A DNA stretch of 33,517 bases from an uncultured Novosphingobium sp. (GCA_937996535.1 CALKVF010000087.1:1-33517), one strand, 5' to 3'. Numbered from the stretch's first letter, positions 14,456 through 23,126 are shown. The notes: generated by a model from the letters alone, not told the origin. Translations and numbers: made by a program.

Positions 14456-15610
14456 ATGTCGCTCGATAACCTGCACCGCACTTGTTACAACGAAGACCAC
14501 GAAGCGTTCCGCTCGACCGTGCGGCGCTTTGTTGCCGAACAGCTCGAACCCAATGCCGCCAAGTGGGACGAAGACGGGATCATTCCCAAGGACGTCTGGC
14601 CCAAGGCGGGCGAACTCGGCCTGCTCTGCCCGACCGTGCCCGAGGCTTACGGCGGGCTGGGCCTCGATTTCGGCTACAACGCGATCATCGACGAGGAAAT
14701 CGGCTACGGCACCGATGTCGCCACCGGTTTCTCGCTCCAGTCGGACATCGTCGCCAACTACATCATGCAGTATGGCTCGGAAGAGCAGAAGCAGACCTGG
14801 CTGCCCAAGATGGTCTCGGGCGAGATCGTCACCGCCATCGCGATGACCGAACCGGGCACCGGCTCGGACCTGCAGGCGCTGCGCACCACGGCCAAGAAGG
14901 ATGGCAACCACTATGTCATCAATGGCAGCAAGACCTACATCACCAACGGCCAGAACGCTGACCTGATCCTGGTCTGCTGCAAGACCGACACCGATGTGAA
15001 GCCGGCATGGAAGGGCGTTTCGATCGTCCTGGTCGAAGCCAACCGCGAAGGATTCAAGCGCGGCCGCAATCTCGACAAGGTGGGGCTCGATGCGGCCGAC
15101 ACCTCGGAAATGTTCTTCGAAGACGTGCGCGTGCCGATCACCAACTGTCTGGGCGAAGAAGGCAAGGGCTTCATCTACCTGATGAGCGAACTGCCGCAGG
15201 AGCGCACCGGGATCGCGGTTTCCGCCCAGACCGCCGCCCAGCGCGCCTTCGACATGACCGTTGAATTCTGCCGCGAGCGCAAGGCGTTTGGCCAGTCGGT
15301 GCTCGATTTCCAGAACACCCGCTTCGTGCTGGCCGATCTCAAGGCCAAGCTGCAGGTCGGCTGGGCGCACCTGGACTGGGTGATCGCGCGCCACATCAAG
15401 CACGAGCTGACCTCGGTCGAAGCCTCGGCGGCCAAGCTGTGGCATACCGAGCTGCAGGGCGAAGTGGTCGACAAGTGCCTCCAGCTGCACGGCGGCGCGG
15501 GCTTCATGAACGAATATCCGATTGCCAAGCAGTGGCGCGGCGCCCGCGTGACGCGGATCTTTGGCGGCACCAGCGAAATCATGAAGGAGCTGATCGGCCG
15601 CTCGCTCTGA
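14456..15610 (+). CDS. Acyl-CoA dehydrogenase, long-chain/isovaleryl type
   Basis: This 384-residue flavoprotein catalyses alpha,beta-dehydrogenation of acyl-CoA, passing electrons to ETF. It shows the flavin and substrate motifs AIAMTEPGTGSDLQALRTTA (residues 127-146) and YVINGSKTYITNGQNAD, and the C-terminal LHGGAGFMNEYPIAKQWRGARV. The usual catalytic Glu of the YEGT motif is replaced: the sequence reads IFGGTSEIMKELI. In long-chain and isovaleryl enzymes the base sits instead in the ERxxxA helix; here LPQERTGIA supplies E249 at that place. Chain-length preference is therefore likely long or branched. The start has the good ribosome binding site GAGAGGGGA. Two hairpins follow the stop. Confidence 0.93.
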   Translation: MSLDNLHRTCYNEDHEAFRSTVRRFVAEQLEPNAAKWDEDGIIPKDVWPKAGELGLLCPTVPEAYGGLGLDFGYNAIIDEEIGYGTDVATGFSLQSDIVANYIMQYGSEEQKQTWLPKMVSGEIVTAIAMTEPGTGSDLQALRTTAKKDGNHYVINGSKTYITNGQNADLILVCCKTDTDVKPAWKGVSIVLVEANREGFKRGRNLDKVGLDAADTSEMFFEDVRVPITNCLGEEGKGFIYLMSELPQERTGIAVSAQTAAQRAFDMTVEFCRERKAFGQSVLDFQNTRFVLADLKAKLQVGWAHLDWVIARHIKHELTSVEASAAKLWHTELQGEVVDKCLQLHGGAGFMNEYPIAKQWRGARVTRIFGGTSEIMKELIGRSL

Positions 15611-15629
15611 GCCTGATCGGATAAAAGAA

Positions 15630-15653
15630 CGCCCCCGGCCAAGGTCGGGGGCG
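15630..15653 (+). terminator. First hairpin after acyl-CoA dehydrogenase
   Basis: CGCCCCCG and CGGGGGCG pair across an 8-base interior; further pairing inside includes one G-U. No T-run follows. It is the first of two consecutive hairpins. Confidence 0.55.
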
Positions 15654-15662
15654 CTTCGCTTG

Positions 15663-15688
15663 AGGGGAGGCTGGGCCTCCCCTTTTTT
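15663..15688 (+). terminator. Intrinsic terminator of acyl-CoA dehydrogenase
   Basis: AGGGGAGGC (15663-15671), loop TGG and GCCTCCCCT (15675-15683) form a perfect stem, followed at once by a run of six T on the plus strand. It lies 18 bp before the end of the convergent glycine-zipper gene; the other strand has no T-run after the stem, so it acts mainly on the plus-strand gene. Confidence 0.85.
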
Positions 15689-15706
15689 ATGTGTTTTCGC
15701 GTTCGA

Positions 15707-16528
15707 TCAGTTCGCGCGCTGGCGCTTGTCTGGCGTGATCCGCACCCGCTTGTCGGGCGCGTGGCGGATGTTGTGGTGGACCGGGCGGCGCGTGGTCGCC
15801 ACCGGCACCCACTCTTCGGTCACCACGGTTTCCACGCACTTGCGCGGTTGGGCGCTGGGCTGGGCGGCCACCATTACCGGCATCATCACCATGACGGGCT
15901 GATAGGCATAGCCATAGGCCGGGGCATAGCCGGGTGCGCCATAGCCATAGCCTTGCGGCTGGGTGGTGTAGCGATCGAGATAGGTTTCGCAGTAATCGCG
16001 CGCGCGGCGAGTATCGCTGCCATTGCCGATCGCGCCGCCGGCGACCGCGCCAGCCGCTGCGCCGGCAATCGTGCCGACGGTGCGGTTGCCGCGCCCGGCA
16101 ACGCGGTTGCCGACCACCCCGCCCAGCACGCCGCCGAGCACCGCGCCCAGCGTCTTGCCATCGCGCCCACGGTGGTTGTGGCGGCATTCGGCCAGCCAGT
16201 CGGCGCGGGCCTGCTGCCAGGCGGCGTTATCATAGCCAGGCCGGTCATAGCCCGCCGGCTGACCTGCATAGGGCGCACCGGGCATCGGCGCCGGAGCCTG
16301 AACCCGAGCAGGCACGGGCGGCAACGCTTGCGGCATGGTGGGCGCTGCCGGGCCCTTCCATTCGGGGCGCGGATCGTAGGGGGTGTTGCCGAAGACCCGG
16401 CCTTCGGCGTCAACCACCGCATCGGCGGGCTGCGGCATGGCTTGCGCCGCAGCCGGGTTGAGCAAGGCGGGGCTGGCCAGCGCAAGCAGCATGGCGCCGG
16501 TGATGGGCAGGCGGGCAAGACGGGACAT
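15707..16528 (-). CDS. Glycine-zipper 2TM domain envelope protein
   Basis: The 273-residue exported protein has a Sec signal peptide (LPITGAMLLALASPALLNPAAAQA), a Pro-rich spacer, and a glycine-zipper segment at about 125-170 (LGAVLGGVLGGVVGNRVAGRG, TVGTIAGAAAGAVAGGAIGNG), the paired GxxxG pattern that inserts into or across membranes in outer-membrane 2TM proteins such as RcnB-, Rick_17kDa- or SlyB-like proteins. The C-terminal third is low complexity (GYGYGAPGYAPAYGYAYQP) and then basic, with the near-repeat PDKRVRITPDKRQR. It ends 18 bp from the acyl-CoA dehydrogenase terminator. Function unknown; envelope association is the safe inference. Confidence 0.8.
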   Translation of the reverse strand: MSRLARLPITGAMLLALASPALLNPAAAQAMPQPADAVVDAEGRVFGNTPYDPRPEWKGPAAPTMPQALPPVPARVQAPAPMPGAPYAGQPAGYDRPGYDNAAWQQARADWLAECRHNHRGRDGKTLGAVLGGVLGGVVGNRVAGRGNRTVGTIAGAAAGAVAGGAIGNGSDTRRARDYCETYLDRYTTQPQGYGYGAPGYAPAYGYAYQPVMVMMPVMVAAQPSAQPRKCVETVVTEEWVPVATTRRPVHHNIRHAPDKRVRITPDKRQRAN

Positions 16529-16651
16529 GGCGATAACCCCTGGATCGGCCGGGACGATTCCCGGTATTAATCCTTAGGTTAGCACTGCGGCGCCCGCGCA
16601 GCCACGCCGCCGCTGCTGCTGATTACTGCCCTGTCCCGTTTCGGTGCAGGT

Positions 16652-17134
16652 TCAGATCGCCGCGGCGATGGTCTTGGTCAGCAGTTCGATCCCGGCGGCA
16701 TCGGCCGCGTCGAAGCGGGCGAGTTCGGGGCTATCGAGGTCGATCACCGCGATCACCGTGCCATCGCGCAGCACCGGGACCACCAGTTCCGACGCGCTTG
16801 CCGCATCGCAGGCGATATGGCCGGGGAAGGCGTGGACATCGGCCACCAGCTGGGTTTCCCCGCTGGCCGCCGCCGCGCCGCACACCCCCTTGCCCAGCGC
16901 GATGCGGATGCAGGCGGGCTTGCCCTGGAACGGGCCAAGCACCAGCTCGCCTTGAACCATCCGGTAGAAGCCCGCCCAGTTGAGCCGGGGCAGGAATTGC
17001 CAGACCAGCGCCGCGACATTGGCCATATTGGCCACCGGATCGGGTTCGCCATCGACCAGCGCGGCGGCGGCGGCGGCGAGTTCGCGGTAAAGTTCGTCCT
17101 TGGGCAGGGCGGCATCGGGTTCGAAGGTGTACAT
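16652..17134 (-). CDS. msrC: Free methionine-R-sulfoxide reductase, GAF domain (fRMsr)
   Basis: This 160-residue GAF-domain enzyme reduces free methionine-(R)-sulfoxide using thioredoxin as reductant. It shows C75, C85 and C109 in KPACIRIALGKGVCG and GHIACDAAS; their spacing equals that of E. coli fRMsr (C84, C94, C118) with a constant offset of nine. NWAGFYRM and the closing IAVIDLDSPELARFD are also family signatures. The active-site cysteines are all present, so activity is likely. It is transcribed divergently from the sorbosone-dehydrogenase-like gene, with 63 bp between the starts. The gene symbol is by homology. Confidence 0.92.
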   Translation of the reverse strand: MYTFEPDAALPKDELYRELAAAAAALVDGEPDPVANMANVAALVWQFLPRLNWAGFYRMVQGELVLGPFQGKPACIRIALGKGVCGAAAASGETQLVADVHAFPGHIACDAASASELVVPVLRDGTVIAVIDLDSPELARFDAADAAGIELLTKTIAAAI

Positions 17135-17197
17135 GTGGTGGGCTCTATCCCAGTCGTGCCTTGCCGCCTAGCGCCCTTGGCCCTAAGTTCCCGCGCC

Positions 17198-18679
17198 ATG
17201 TCGACCAAACGCAAACTGCTTGTCGCCCTCGCCGTCATCCTCGTGGTGCTTGGCGGCTTTGTCACCTGGATCGTGCGCGGCACCCCCGCCAAGCACAGCG
17301 AGGACGAATTGTCCGGCCGCAATCCGGTGTTCGCCGAGCCCAAGCCCGAGGAAATCCCCAGCGTGGCCATTGCCAAGCCGATCGGCTGGGCGGCGGGCGA
17401 AGCGCCCCAGGCGGCGGCGGGCCTTGCGGTAACCCGCTTTGCCGAAGGGCTCGATCACCCGCGCGTGACCTATGTCCTGCCCAATGGTGACGTGCTGGTG
17501 GCCGAAGCCGATGCTCCGGCGGGCAATCTCGGCGGCGGGCTGACCGCCAAGGTCGGCGCGATCCTGATGAAGAGCGCGGGCGCGCACGGCGGTTCGCCCG
17601 ATGCGCTGGTCTTGCTGCGCGACACCAACGGCGATGGCAAGGCCGATGAGCGCCACGTGCTGCGGCAGGGCAATGGCCTGGTTTCGCCCTCTGGCCTCGC
17701 GTGGAACGATGGCACGCTTTACGTTGCCAATCACGACATGGTGCTGGCCTTCACCTACAAGCTTGGCGAAACCGAGCTGAAGGGCGATCCGCGCAAGGTC
17801 ATGGACCTGCCCGGCGGCGGCAACCACTGGATGCGCAATCTCGTGCTCTCGCCCGATGGGCACAAGCTCTATGTCGCGGTCGGTTCGGCCTCGAACATCG
17901 GTGAGCGCGGGATGGAGGCCGAGAAGGGCCGCGCCGCGATCTGGGAAAAGAACCTCTACAAGGACGGCTACCCGCGCCAGTTCGCCCAAGGGATGCGCAA
18001 TCCCAACGGCATGGCCTGGAACCCGTCGACCGGCGAACTGTGGGCCGTGGTCAACGAACGCGATCAGCTGGGACCAGACCTCGTGCCCGACTATCTCACC
18101 AATGTTCCGGTCGGCGCGCACTATGGCTGGCCGTGGGTCTACTGGAAGAAGTATGACGACGACCGCGTGACCGCACCGCCGCCTGAATATTTTGACGATT
18201 TCGTGCGCCGCCCCGAATTTGGGCTGGGCGCCCACGTTGCCCCGCTGGGGCTGGCATTCGTGACCGGGGGTGAACGGCTCGGCGCGGCCTATGGCAATGG
18301 CGCTTTCATCGCCCGCCACGGGTCGTGGAACCGCAAGCCGCTGTCGGGCTATGACGTGGTCTTCGTGAAGTTCGATGCCAACGGCAACCCGCAGGGCAAG
18401 CCGCTGCCGGTGCTCACCGGGTTCCTCGCGGATGGCGGCAAGACCCACGGGCGTCCGACCTGGCTGGCCTTTGCCAAGGATGGCGCGCTGCTGGTGAGCG
18501 ACGATACCGCCGGGATCATCTGGCGGGTGATCGCGCCGGGCGCGGCGCCCGCCGCTCCGGTCCATCCGGTGGTGACCGCGCACATGCCGCCCCAGCGCGA
18601 ACTCAAGGGTGATCCCTCGCTCAAGGGGCCGCAGCTCAAGGCTGGTTTCAAGTCGGAATCGAAGATCCGCGAACAGTAA
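17198..18679 (+). CDS. Sorbosone dehydrogenase-like beta-propeller protein, membrane-anchored
   Basis: From ATG 17198 the protein is 493 residues; the open frame upstream to 16817 only shadows the reductase gene. Residues 7-27 are a hydrophobic anchor (LLVALAVILVVLGGFVTWIV), so the rest should face the periplasm. The remainder is a six-bladed-propeller, PQQ-sorbosone/glucose dehydrogenase type fold: VTRFAEGLDHPRVTYVLPNGDVLVAEAD, LLRDTNGDGKADERHVL, GSASNIGERGMEAEKGRAAI, FAQGMRNPNGMAWNPSTGELW and DDTAGIIWRVI. DTNGDGKAD is a calcium-loop-like motif. Whether PQQ is bound, and what sugar or alcohol it oxidises, cannot be read from sequence. Confidence 0.85.
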   Translation: MSTKRKLLVALAVILVVLGGFVTWIVRGTPAKHSEDELSGRNPVFAEPKPEEIPSVAIAKPIGWAAGEAPQAAAGLAVTRFAEGLDHPRVTYVLPNGDVLVAEADAPAGNLGGGLTAKVGAILMKSAGAHGGSPDALVLLRDTNGDGKADERHVLRQGNGLVSPSGLAWNDGTLYVANHDMVLAFTYKLGETELKGDPRKVMDLPGGGNHWMRNLVLSPDGHKLYVAVGSASNIGERGMEAEKGRAAIWEKNLYKDGYPRQFAQGMRNPNGMAWNPSTGELWAVVNERDQLGPDLVPDYLTNVPVGAHYGWPWVYWKKYDDDRVTAPPPEYFDDFVRRPEFGLGAHVAPLGLAFVTGGERLGAAYGNGAFIARHGSWNRKPLSGYDVVFVKFDANGNPQGKPLPVLTGFLADGGKTHGRPTWLAFAKDGALLVSDDTAGIIWRVIAPGAAPAAPVHPVVTAHMPPQRELKGDPSLKGPQLKAGFKSESKIREQ

Positions 18680-18703
18680 GCCGCGGGCGGCGGGGCTGCG
18701 CGG

Positions 18704-19528
18704 TTAAAGCGCCTGCCCCGCGCGTCCTGCAAGTTCGGTGACATAGTGCCAGGCCACCCGGCCCGAGCGCGCCCCGCGCCGCTTGGCCCATTCGAGCGCA
18801 TCGGCATCATCGAAGGGCAGGCCCAGATCCGCGCAATAGCCCGCTATGATCGCAAGGTAATCGTCCTGGGTGCAGTTGTGAAAGCCCACTGACAGCCCGA
18901 AGCGGTCGGCCAGCGCGAGCCGGTCATCAACCGCGTCGCGCGGGTTGATCGGATCGTCTTGTTCGGACAGGTGGCGGGCAACGATCGCGCGGCGATTGGA
19001 GGTGACCGCCAGCCGGACATTGCCGGGCCGCGCCTCGACCCCGCCTTCAAGCCACGATCGCAGCACGCGCGGGCCCGCGCCGTCGCTGTCCTCGAACCCG
19101 AGATCGTCGATGAACACCAGGAAGCTGCGATCGACCGCGCCCAGCGCCACGAACAGCGCGGCAAGGCTGGAGAGGGCATCGGGCGCGACCTGAACCAGCG
19201 CGATCCGGCCGGGCCGGGCGGCCTCGGCGGCGACCACGCTGGCGCGCAGCAGGGCCGATTTTCCCATGCCGCGCGAACCCCACAGCAGCATGTCGTGCGC
19301 CGCGTGGCCAGCGGCCAGCCGCGCGACATTGGCGGTAACCAGATCCTTCTGCGCATCGATCCCGCGCAGCAGCGCCAGCGCCGGGGCTACGATCCGCTCG
19401 ACCGGGCGGGCGCCGCCATCCCAGACATAGGCCGGGGCGGCGCGCCAGTCCGGCACGGGCGCGGTGGCCGGGATCAGCCGCTCAAGCGCTGCGGCGATCC
19501 GGGCCAGCGATTGCGCCTCGTCGCTCAT
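18704..19528 (-). CDS. DUF815 AAA+ ATPase
   Basis: This 274-residue ATPase starts at ATG 19528, inside an ATGA overlap with the end of the upstream acyl-CoA dehydrogenase gene; the longer open frame upstream only shadows that gene. It shows Walker A GSRGMGKSALL, Walker B FLVFIDDLGFE, a sensor-1 segment LAVTSNR and an arginine-rich lid (RRGARSGRVAWHYV). These are standard for the DUF815 family, a DnaC/IstB-like branch of AAA+ proteins whose role is not settled; proposals include protein or DNA remodelling. The tight coupling to the fatty-acid gene may be only an operon accident. The stop lies 24 bp from the end of the convergent sorbosone-dehydrogenase-like gene. Confidence 0.88.
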   Translation of the reverse strand: MSDEAQSLARIAAALERLIPATAPVPDWRAAPAYVWDGGARPVERIVAPALALLRGIDAQKDLVTANVARLAAGHAAHDMLLWGSRGMGKSALLRASVVAAEAARPGRIALVQVAPDALSSLAALFVALGAVDRSFLVFIDDLGFEDSDGAGPRVLRSWLEGGVEARPGNVRLAVTSNRRAIVARHLSEQDDPINPRDAVDDRLALADRFGLSVGFHNCTQDDYLAIIAGYCADLGLPFDDADALEWAKRRGARSGRVAWHYVTELAGRAGQAL

Positions 19529-21261
19529 CCCGCCAGCGCCTCGGCATCGAGGGCATAGAGCAGGCCAGCACCCGCAGTCGCGGCAGCCTTGAGACCGTGG
19601 GCTTCGGGCACGAGGTGTTCGATGAAGTAGCGCGCGATGACGTCCTTGGCCTTGGCCGCCGTGCTGTCTTCGCTGGCCAGCGCCTGGGCCTGGCGCAGCA
19701 ATTGCCAGCCCGCCACCGCGACCGAGCACATCGTGCAGAACGGCACGCTGCCAGCCAGCTTGTCATCCAAGCTGGCGTCATCGCTCATCCAGCGGGCAAT
19801 GGCGCTGCATTCCTGCGCGAGGGCGGCCAGCGGCGAGCCAGCCCCGGCCTCGGCGGCCACTTCGGCCAAGAGCGAGGTCAGCACGGCGCCATTCTCGTAG
19901 CCCAGCTTGCGGGTGACGAGGTCGGCGGCCTGGATGCCGTTGGTGCCTTCGTAGATCGGGGTGATGCGCGCATCGCGGTAATGCTGGGCGGCGCCGGTTT
20001 CCTCGATGAAGCCCATCCCGCCGTGGATCTGCACGCCGAGGCTGGCGACTTCGCAGCCGATGTCGGTGCCCCAGGCCTTGATCATCGGCACCAGGCAATC
20101 GGCGCGCTGGGCCGCGCCCTCGATCCCGATCCCGCCGCGATCGACCATGCCGGCGGTGTAATAGAGCAGCGCGCGCGCACCTTCGGTCAGCGCGCGCATT
20201 CGCAGCAGCATTCGCCGGACATCGGGATGCTCGACAATCGCAACCGATTCCTTGCCCGGCGCGCCGGCCCGGGCCGATTGCACGCGTTCGCGGGCATAGT
20301 ATTGCGCATGCTGCAAGGCGCGCTCGGCGATCTGCACGCCCTGGTTGCCGACGTTGATCCGGGCCGAGTTCATCATCGTGAACATGGCTTTGAGGCCGCC
20401 GTTTTCATGGCCGATCAGCTCGCCGATGCATTCGTCATTGTCGCCAAAGCTCATCACGCAGGTTGGCGAGGCCATGATCCCGAGCTTGTGCTCCAGGCTG
20501 ACCACCCGGACATCGTTGCGCGCGCCAAGGCTGCCGTCGGCGGCGACGTGATATTTGGGGACGATGAACAGGCTGATCCCGCGGCTGCCTTCGGGCGCGC
20601 CCGGGGTGCGGGCCAGCACGAGATGGACGATGTTGCCGGTAAAATCGTGTTCGCCCCAGGTAATGAAAATCTTGGTGCCCTTGATCCGGTAGCGCCCGGC
20701 GTGTTCGCCTTCCGTAATCGGCGCGGCGTTGGTGCGCAGCGCGCCCACGTCAGAGCCCGCCTGCGGCTCGGTCAGGTTCATCGTGCCCGACCATTCGCCG
20801 CTGATCAGGCGCGGCAGGAACAGATCCTGCTGGGCGGGGCTGCCGTGGTGGGCAATCGCCTCGATCGCGCCCACGGTCAGCATCGGCAGCAGGCCAAAGG
20901 CCATGTTGGCGGTGCCGAGATTCTCGATCACGTTGGCCGCAAGGGTAAAGGGCAGGCCTTGCCCACCAAAGCGTTCGTCACCAGCAATCGCGTTCCAGCC
21001 CTGCTCGACATAGGCGCGGTAGGCCGCCTGGAACCCCTCGGGCAGGGTGACCCGGCAATTGGCCAGCACCGCGCCTTCAAGATCGCCCTTGCGGTTGAGC
21101 GGGGCCCACTCGCCAGCAGCGAATCCGCCGATCCCCTCGACGATCGCTTCGACCATGTCGGGGCTGGCGGCGGCAAAGCGCGGGTGGGCGGCGATCTCTT
21201 CGATCCCGGCGTTGACCCGGATGGCAAGAACCTGATCGGCGGTTGCGGCGGTGAATTCCAT
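19525..21261 (-). CDS. Large acyl-CoA dehydrogenase with C-terminal extension (DmdC/FadE-like)
   Basis: The protein has 578 residues from ATG 21261; an open frame upstream to 21477 is a shadow. Residues about 1-80 are the extra N-terminal domain of large acyl-CoA dehydrogenases. The core shows GTMNLTEPQAGSDVGALRT and IKGTKIFITWGEHD, then GVQIHGGMGFIEETGAAQHYRDARI and TPIYEGTNGIQ, which contains the usual catalytic Glu. About 120 residues of C-terminal extension follow. This is the architecture of 3-methylmercaptopropionyl-CoA dehydrogenase (DmdC) and of several long-chain acyl-CoA dehydrogenases; substrate identity is open. It differs from the dehydrogenase at 14.5 kb, which uses the other catalytic position. 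The DUF815 gene is coupled downstream. Confidence 0.92.
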   Translation of the reverse strand: MEFTAATADQVLAIRVNAGIEEIAAHPRFAAASPDMVEAIVEGIGGFAAGEWAPLNRKGDLEGAVLANCRVTLPEGFQAAYRAYVEQGWNAIAGDERFGGQGLPFTLAANVIENLGTANMAFGLLPMLTVGAIEAIAHHGSPAQQDLFLPRLISGEWSGTMNLTEPQAGSDVGALRTNAAPITEGEHAGRYRIKGTKIFITWGEHDFTGNIVHLVLARTPGAPEGSRGISLFIVPKYHVAADGSLGARNDVRVVSLEHKLGIMASPTCVMSFGDNDECIGELIGHENGGLKAMFTMMNSARINVGNQGVQIAERALQHAQYYARERVQSARAGAPGKESVAIVEHPDVRRMLLRMRALTEGARALLYYTAGMVDRGGIGIEGAAQRADCLVPMIKAWGTDIGCEVASLGVQIHGGMGFIEETGAAQHYRDARITPIYEGTNGIQAADLVTRKLGYENGAVLTSLLAEVAAEAGAGSPLAALAQECSAIARWMSDDASLDDKLAGSVPFCTMCSVAVAGWQLLRQAQALASEDSTAAKAKDVIARYFIEHLVPEAHGLKAAATAGAGLLYALDAEALAG

Positions 21262-21317
21262 GCGTTCCCTCGCGCTTTTCCTTGGCTTTCCTGACCTTCG
21301 CCTATAGCGCAGGCGCG

Positions 21318-22268
21318 ATGAGCGACAAGCCGCAAGCCACCCAAACCATCCCCGCCGATGCCGCCGGCATCGACGCGGCGGCGCAGGTGCTGCGTGATGG
21401 CGGGCTGGTCGCGGTGCCGACCGAGACGGTCTATGGCCTGGCCGCGCGCGCTGACAGCTTAGATGCCGTAGCGGCAATCTACCGCGCCAAGGGCCGGCCC
21501 GACTTCAACCCGCTGATCGTCCATGTCGCCGATCTGGCACAGGCAGAAACGATTGCTCGGCTGCATGAACCTGCAAAAAAATTGGCTGCGGCGTTCTGGC
21601 CGGGGGCGCTGACCTTGGTCGTGCCGCTGCGCGACGACGCGCGAATCGCCCCGGCGGTGACGGCTGGCCTACCGACGATTGCGCTGCGCTGCCCGGCGCA
21701 TCCGGCGATGCGCGCGCTGCTCGAACAGAGCGGGCTTGCGCTGGCGGCACCCTCGGCCAATCGCAGCGGCGCGGTCAGCCCGACCCGGGCCGAGCACGTG
21801 GCGGCATCGCTCGGCGGACGGATTCCGCTGGTGCTCGATGGCGGGGCCTGCGCGGCGGGGATCGAAAGCACGATCGTTGCACTGCGCGCGGGCGGCGGCT
21901 GGCAGGTGCTGCGCCCCGGCCCAATCACTCCGACCGCGATTGCTGCCGTTCTTGGCCGCGAGGCTGATCTGGCCGCCAGCGGCGGGATCGAAGCCCCGGG
22001 CCAGCTCGCCAGCCACTATGCCCCGGGCAAGCCAGTCCGGCTGGGCGCGGACGCGGCCGAGCCCGATGAATTCCTGATCGGCTTTGGCCCGCTGGCGGGC
22101 GATGCCAATCTTTCCCCGACCGGCGATCTCGCCGAAGCGGCGGCGCGGCTTTACGAATGCCTCCACCTTGCCGCGGCCGCCCCCCAGCCCCGGATCGCCG
22201 TGGCGGCGGTGCCGGAAACCGGGATCGGCGCGGCGATCAACGACCGACTGGGGCGCGCCGCGGTCTAA
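21318..22268 (+). CDS. tsaC: L-threonylcarbamoyladenylate synthase (TsaC/Sua5 type)
   Basis: This enzyme makes L-threonylcarbamoyl-AMP from threonine, bicarbonate and ATP for the t6A37 modification of ANN-decoding tRNAs. The 316-residue protein starts at ATG 21318. The YrdC fold shows PTETVYGLAARA (34-45), KGRPDFNPLIVHV (58-70) and SGLALAAPSANRSGAVSPT. It also has a C-terminal Sua5 domain with the linker PGQLASHYAPGKPV, so it is the long Sua5 form rather than the short TsaC. The start codon lies 56 bp from the divergent acyl-CoA dehydrogenase start. The gene ends 10 bp from the end of the convergent GIN-domain gene. Confidence 0.95.
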   Translation: MSDKPQATQTIPADAAGIDAAAQVLRDGGLVAVPTETVYGLAARADSLDAVAAIYRAKGRPDFNPLIVHVADLAQAETIARLHEPAKKLAAAFWPGALTLVVPLRDDARIAPAVTAGLPTIALRCPAHPAMRALLEQSGLALAAPSANRSGAVSPTRAEHVAASLGGRIPLVLDGGACAAGIESTIVALRAGGGWQVLRPGPITPTAIAAVLGREADLAASGGIEAPGQLASHYAPGKPVRLGADAAEPDEFLIGFGPLAGDANLSPTGDLAEAAARLYECLHLAAAAPQPRIAVAAVPETGIGAAINDRLGRAAV

Positions 22269-22278
22269 CCGGCTGACG

Positions 22279-23088
22279 TCAGGGCGCGGCGGGCGATTCG
22301 GGCGGCTGCGGCGGCTTGGGTGCACCGTCCTTGCCGGTGGATTGCGCCGGGGTTTCGCAGACGAGCTTGCCTGAACCCATCGCGCTTACCGTGCAGCGCG
22401 CGCGACCCTTTACCGTCACTGTGCCCGAACCGAGGATGTCGGCCTTGACCTCGCCGTCCGAGGTGAAGGCGGCTCCGCCCGATCCAGCTATGGTGATCTT
22501 GGCCGTGTCGACCTTGAGCGCATCGAGCTGCGCGGTGCCGCTCCCCAGGATCGTGAGATCAAGCGTGCCAACCGCGCCGGCGGCCCGGAAGCTGCCCGAA
22601 CCCGGCAATGTGACTTCAAGCTTGCTGCCCGAAACGCTGCCCGTCTCGATCTGGCCCGACCCGGCAACCGTCACTTCGGCGTCGGGCGCAAGCGCCCCGG
22701 CGGTGATCGTGCCCGAGCCCAGCATGTTGAGCTTGCGCGGGGCGGGCATGGTCACGTGGACCACGGCGATCTGATTGCCGGCGAGCTTGTCCTTGCCTTC
22801 GCGCAGGATCGCCAGCGACCCGTCCTTGAGCGAAAAGCGCATGTGCTCGGCCGCTTCGGGATCGCCATCGACAGTGATCGCCAGCTTGTCGCCGCTGGTC
22901 ACTTCGACCCGGTCGGGGCCGAGCAGGACGATTTCATCGGGTGCCTTGCCGGTGAGATCGAGTTCGGCGAGGCGCTTGCCCTTTTCGCCGTTGATCGTGA
23001 CGTTCGCGCCGCTGCAGCCTGACGCGCCAACCGCAAGGGCGACGGCGATGATCGGGGCGAACGCGCGCAAAATCTTGCCTGGGTGCAT
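22279..23088 (-). CDS. GIN-domain (DUF2807) lipoprotein
   Basis: The 269-residue protein starts at ATG 23088, supported by a ribosome binding site (GAAGGGAG) on the minus strand; the frame extends upstream to 23154, but that part reads poorly. It has a lipoprotein signal with Cys25 (VGASGC). The main part is a right-handed beta-helix-like DUF2807 fold: repeats such as LNMLGSGTITAGAL, VTVAGSGQIETGSV, VTLPGSGSF, LTILGSGTAQL and ITIAGSGGAAF show the periodic G-S-G turn. The tail is Pro-rich (PKPPQPPESPAAP). The role of the family is unknown; members occur in envelope-stress loci. An AT-rich palindrome lies just upstream. Confidence 0.85.
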   Translation of the reverse strand: MHPGKILRAFAPIIAVALAVGASGCSGANVTINGEKGKRLAELDLTGKAPDEIVLLGPDRVEVTSGDKLAITVDGDPEAAEHMRFSLKDGSLAILREGKDKLAGNQIAVVHVTMPAPRKLNMLGSGTITAGALAPDAEVTVAGSGQIETGSVSGSKLEVTLPGSGSFRAAGAVGTLDLTILGSGTAQLDALKVDTAKITIAGSGGAAFTSDGEVKADILGSGTVTVKGRARCTVSAMGSGKLVCETPAQSTGKDGAPKPPQPPESPAAP

Positions 23089-23108
23089 CTCGAAACTCCC
23101 TTCAATGT

Positions 23109-23126
23109 GTATTAGAGTAATAATAC
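23109..23126. promoter_or_regulatory. Palindromic operator candidate upstream of the GIN-domain lipoprotein gene
   Basis: GTATTA-GAGTAA-TAATAC has perfect 6-bp arms around a 6-bp centre, in an AT-rich patch of otherwise GC-rich DNA, 21 bp upstream of the lipoprotein start. Position and symmetry suit a dimeric repressor. No regulator gene is adjacent. Confidence 0.5.

Noticed and set aside
17183..18583. A 466-residue minus-strand open frame over the sorbosone-dehydrogenase-like gene
   Set aside because: Same shadow effect; composition is His/Arg/Gly-rich and the plus-strand frame has convincing propeller motifs.
19597..21294. A 565-residue plus-strand open frame across the large acyl-CoA dehydrogenase gene
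   Set aside because: It is the antisense shadow of a gene with clear acyl-CoA dehydrogenase motifs. It shows no domain of its own and no suitable ribosome binding site.
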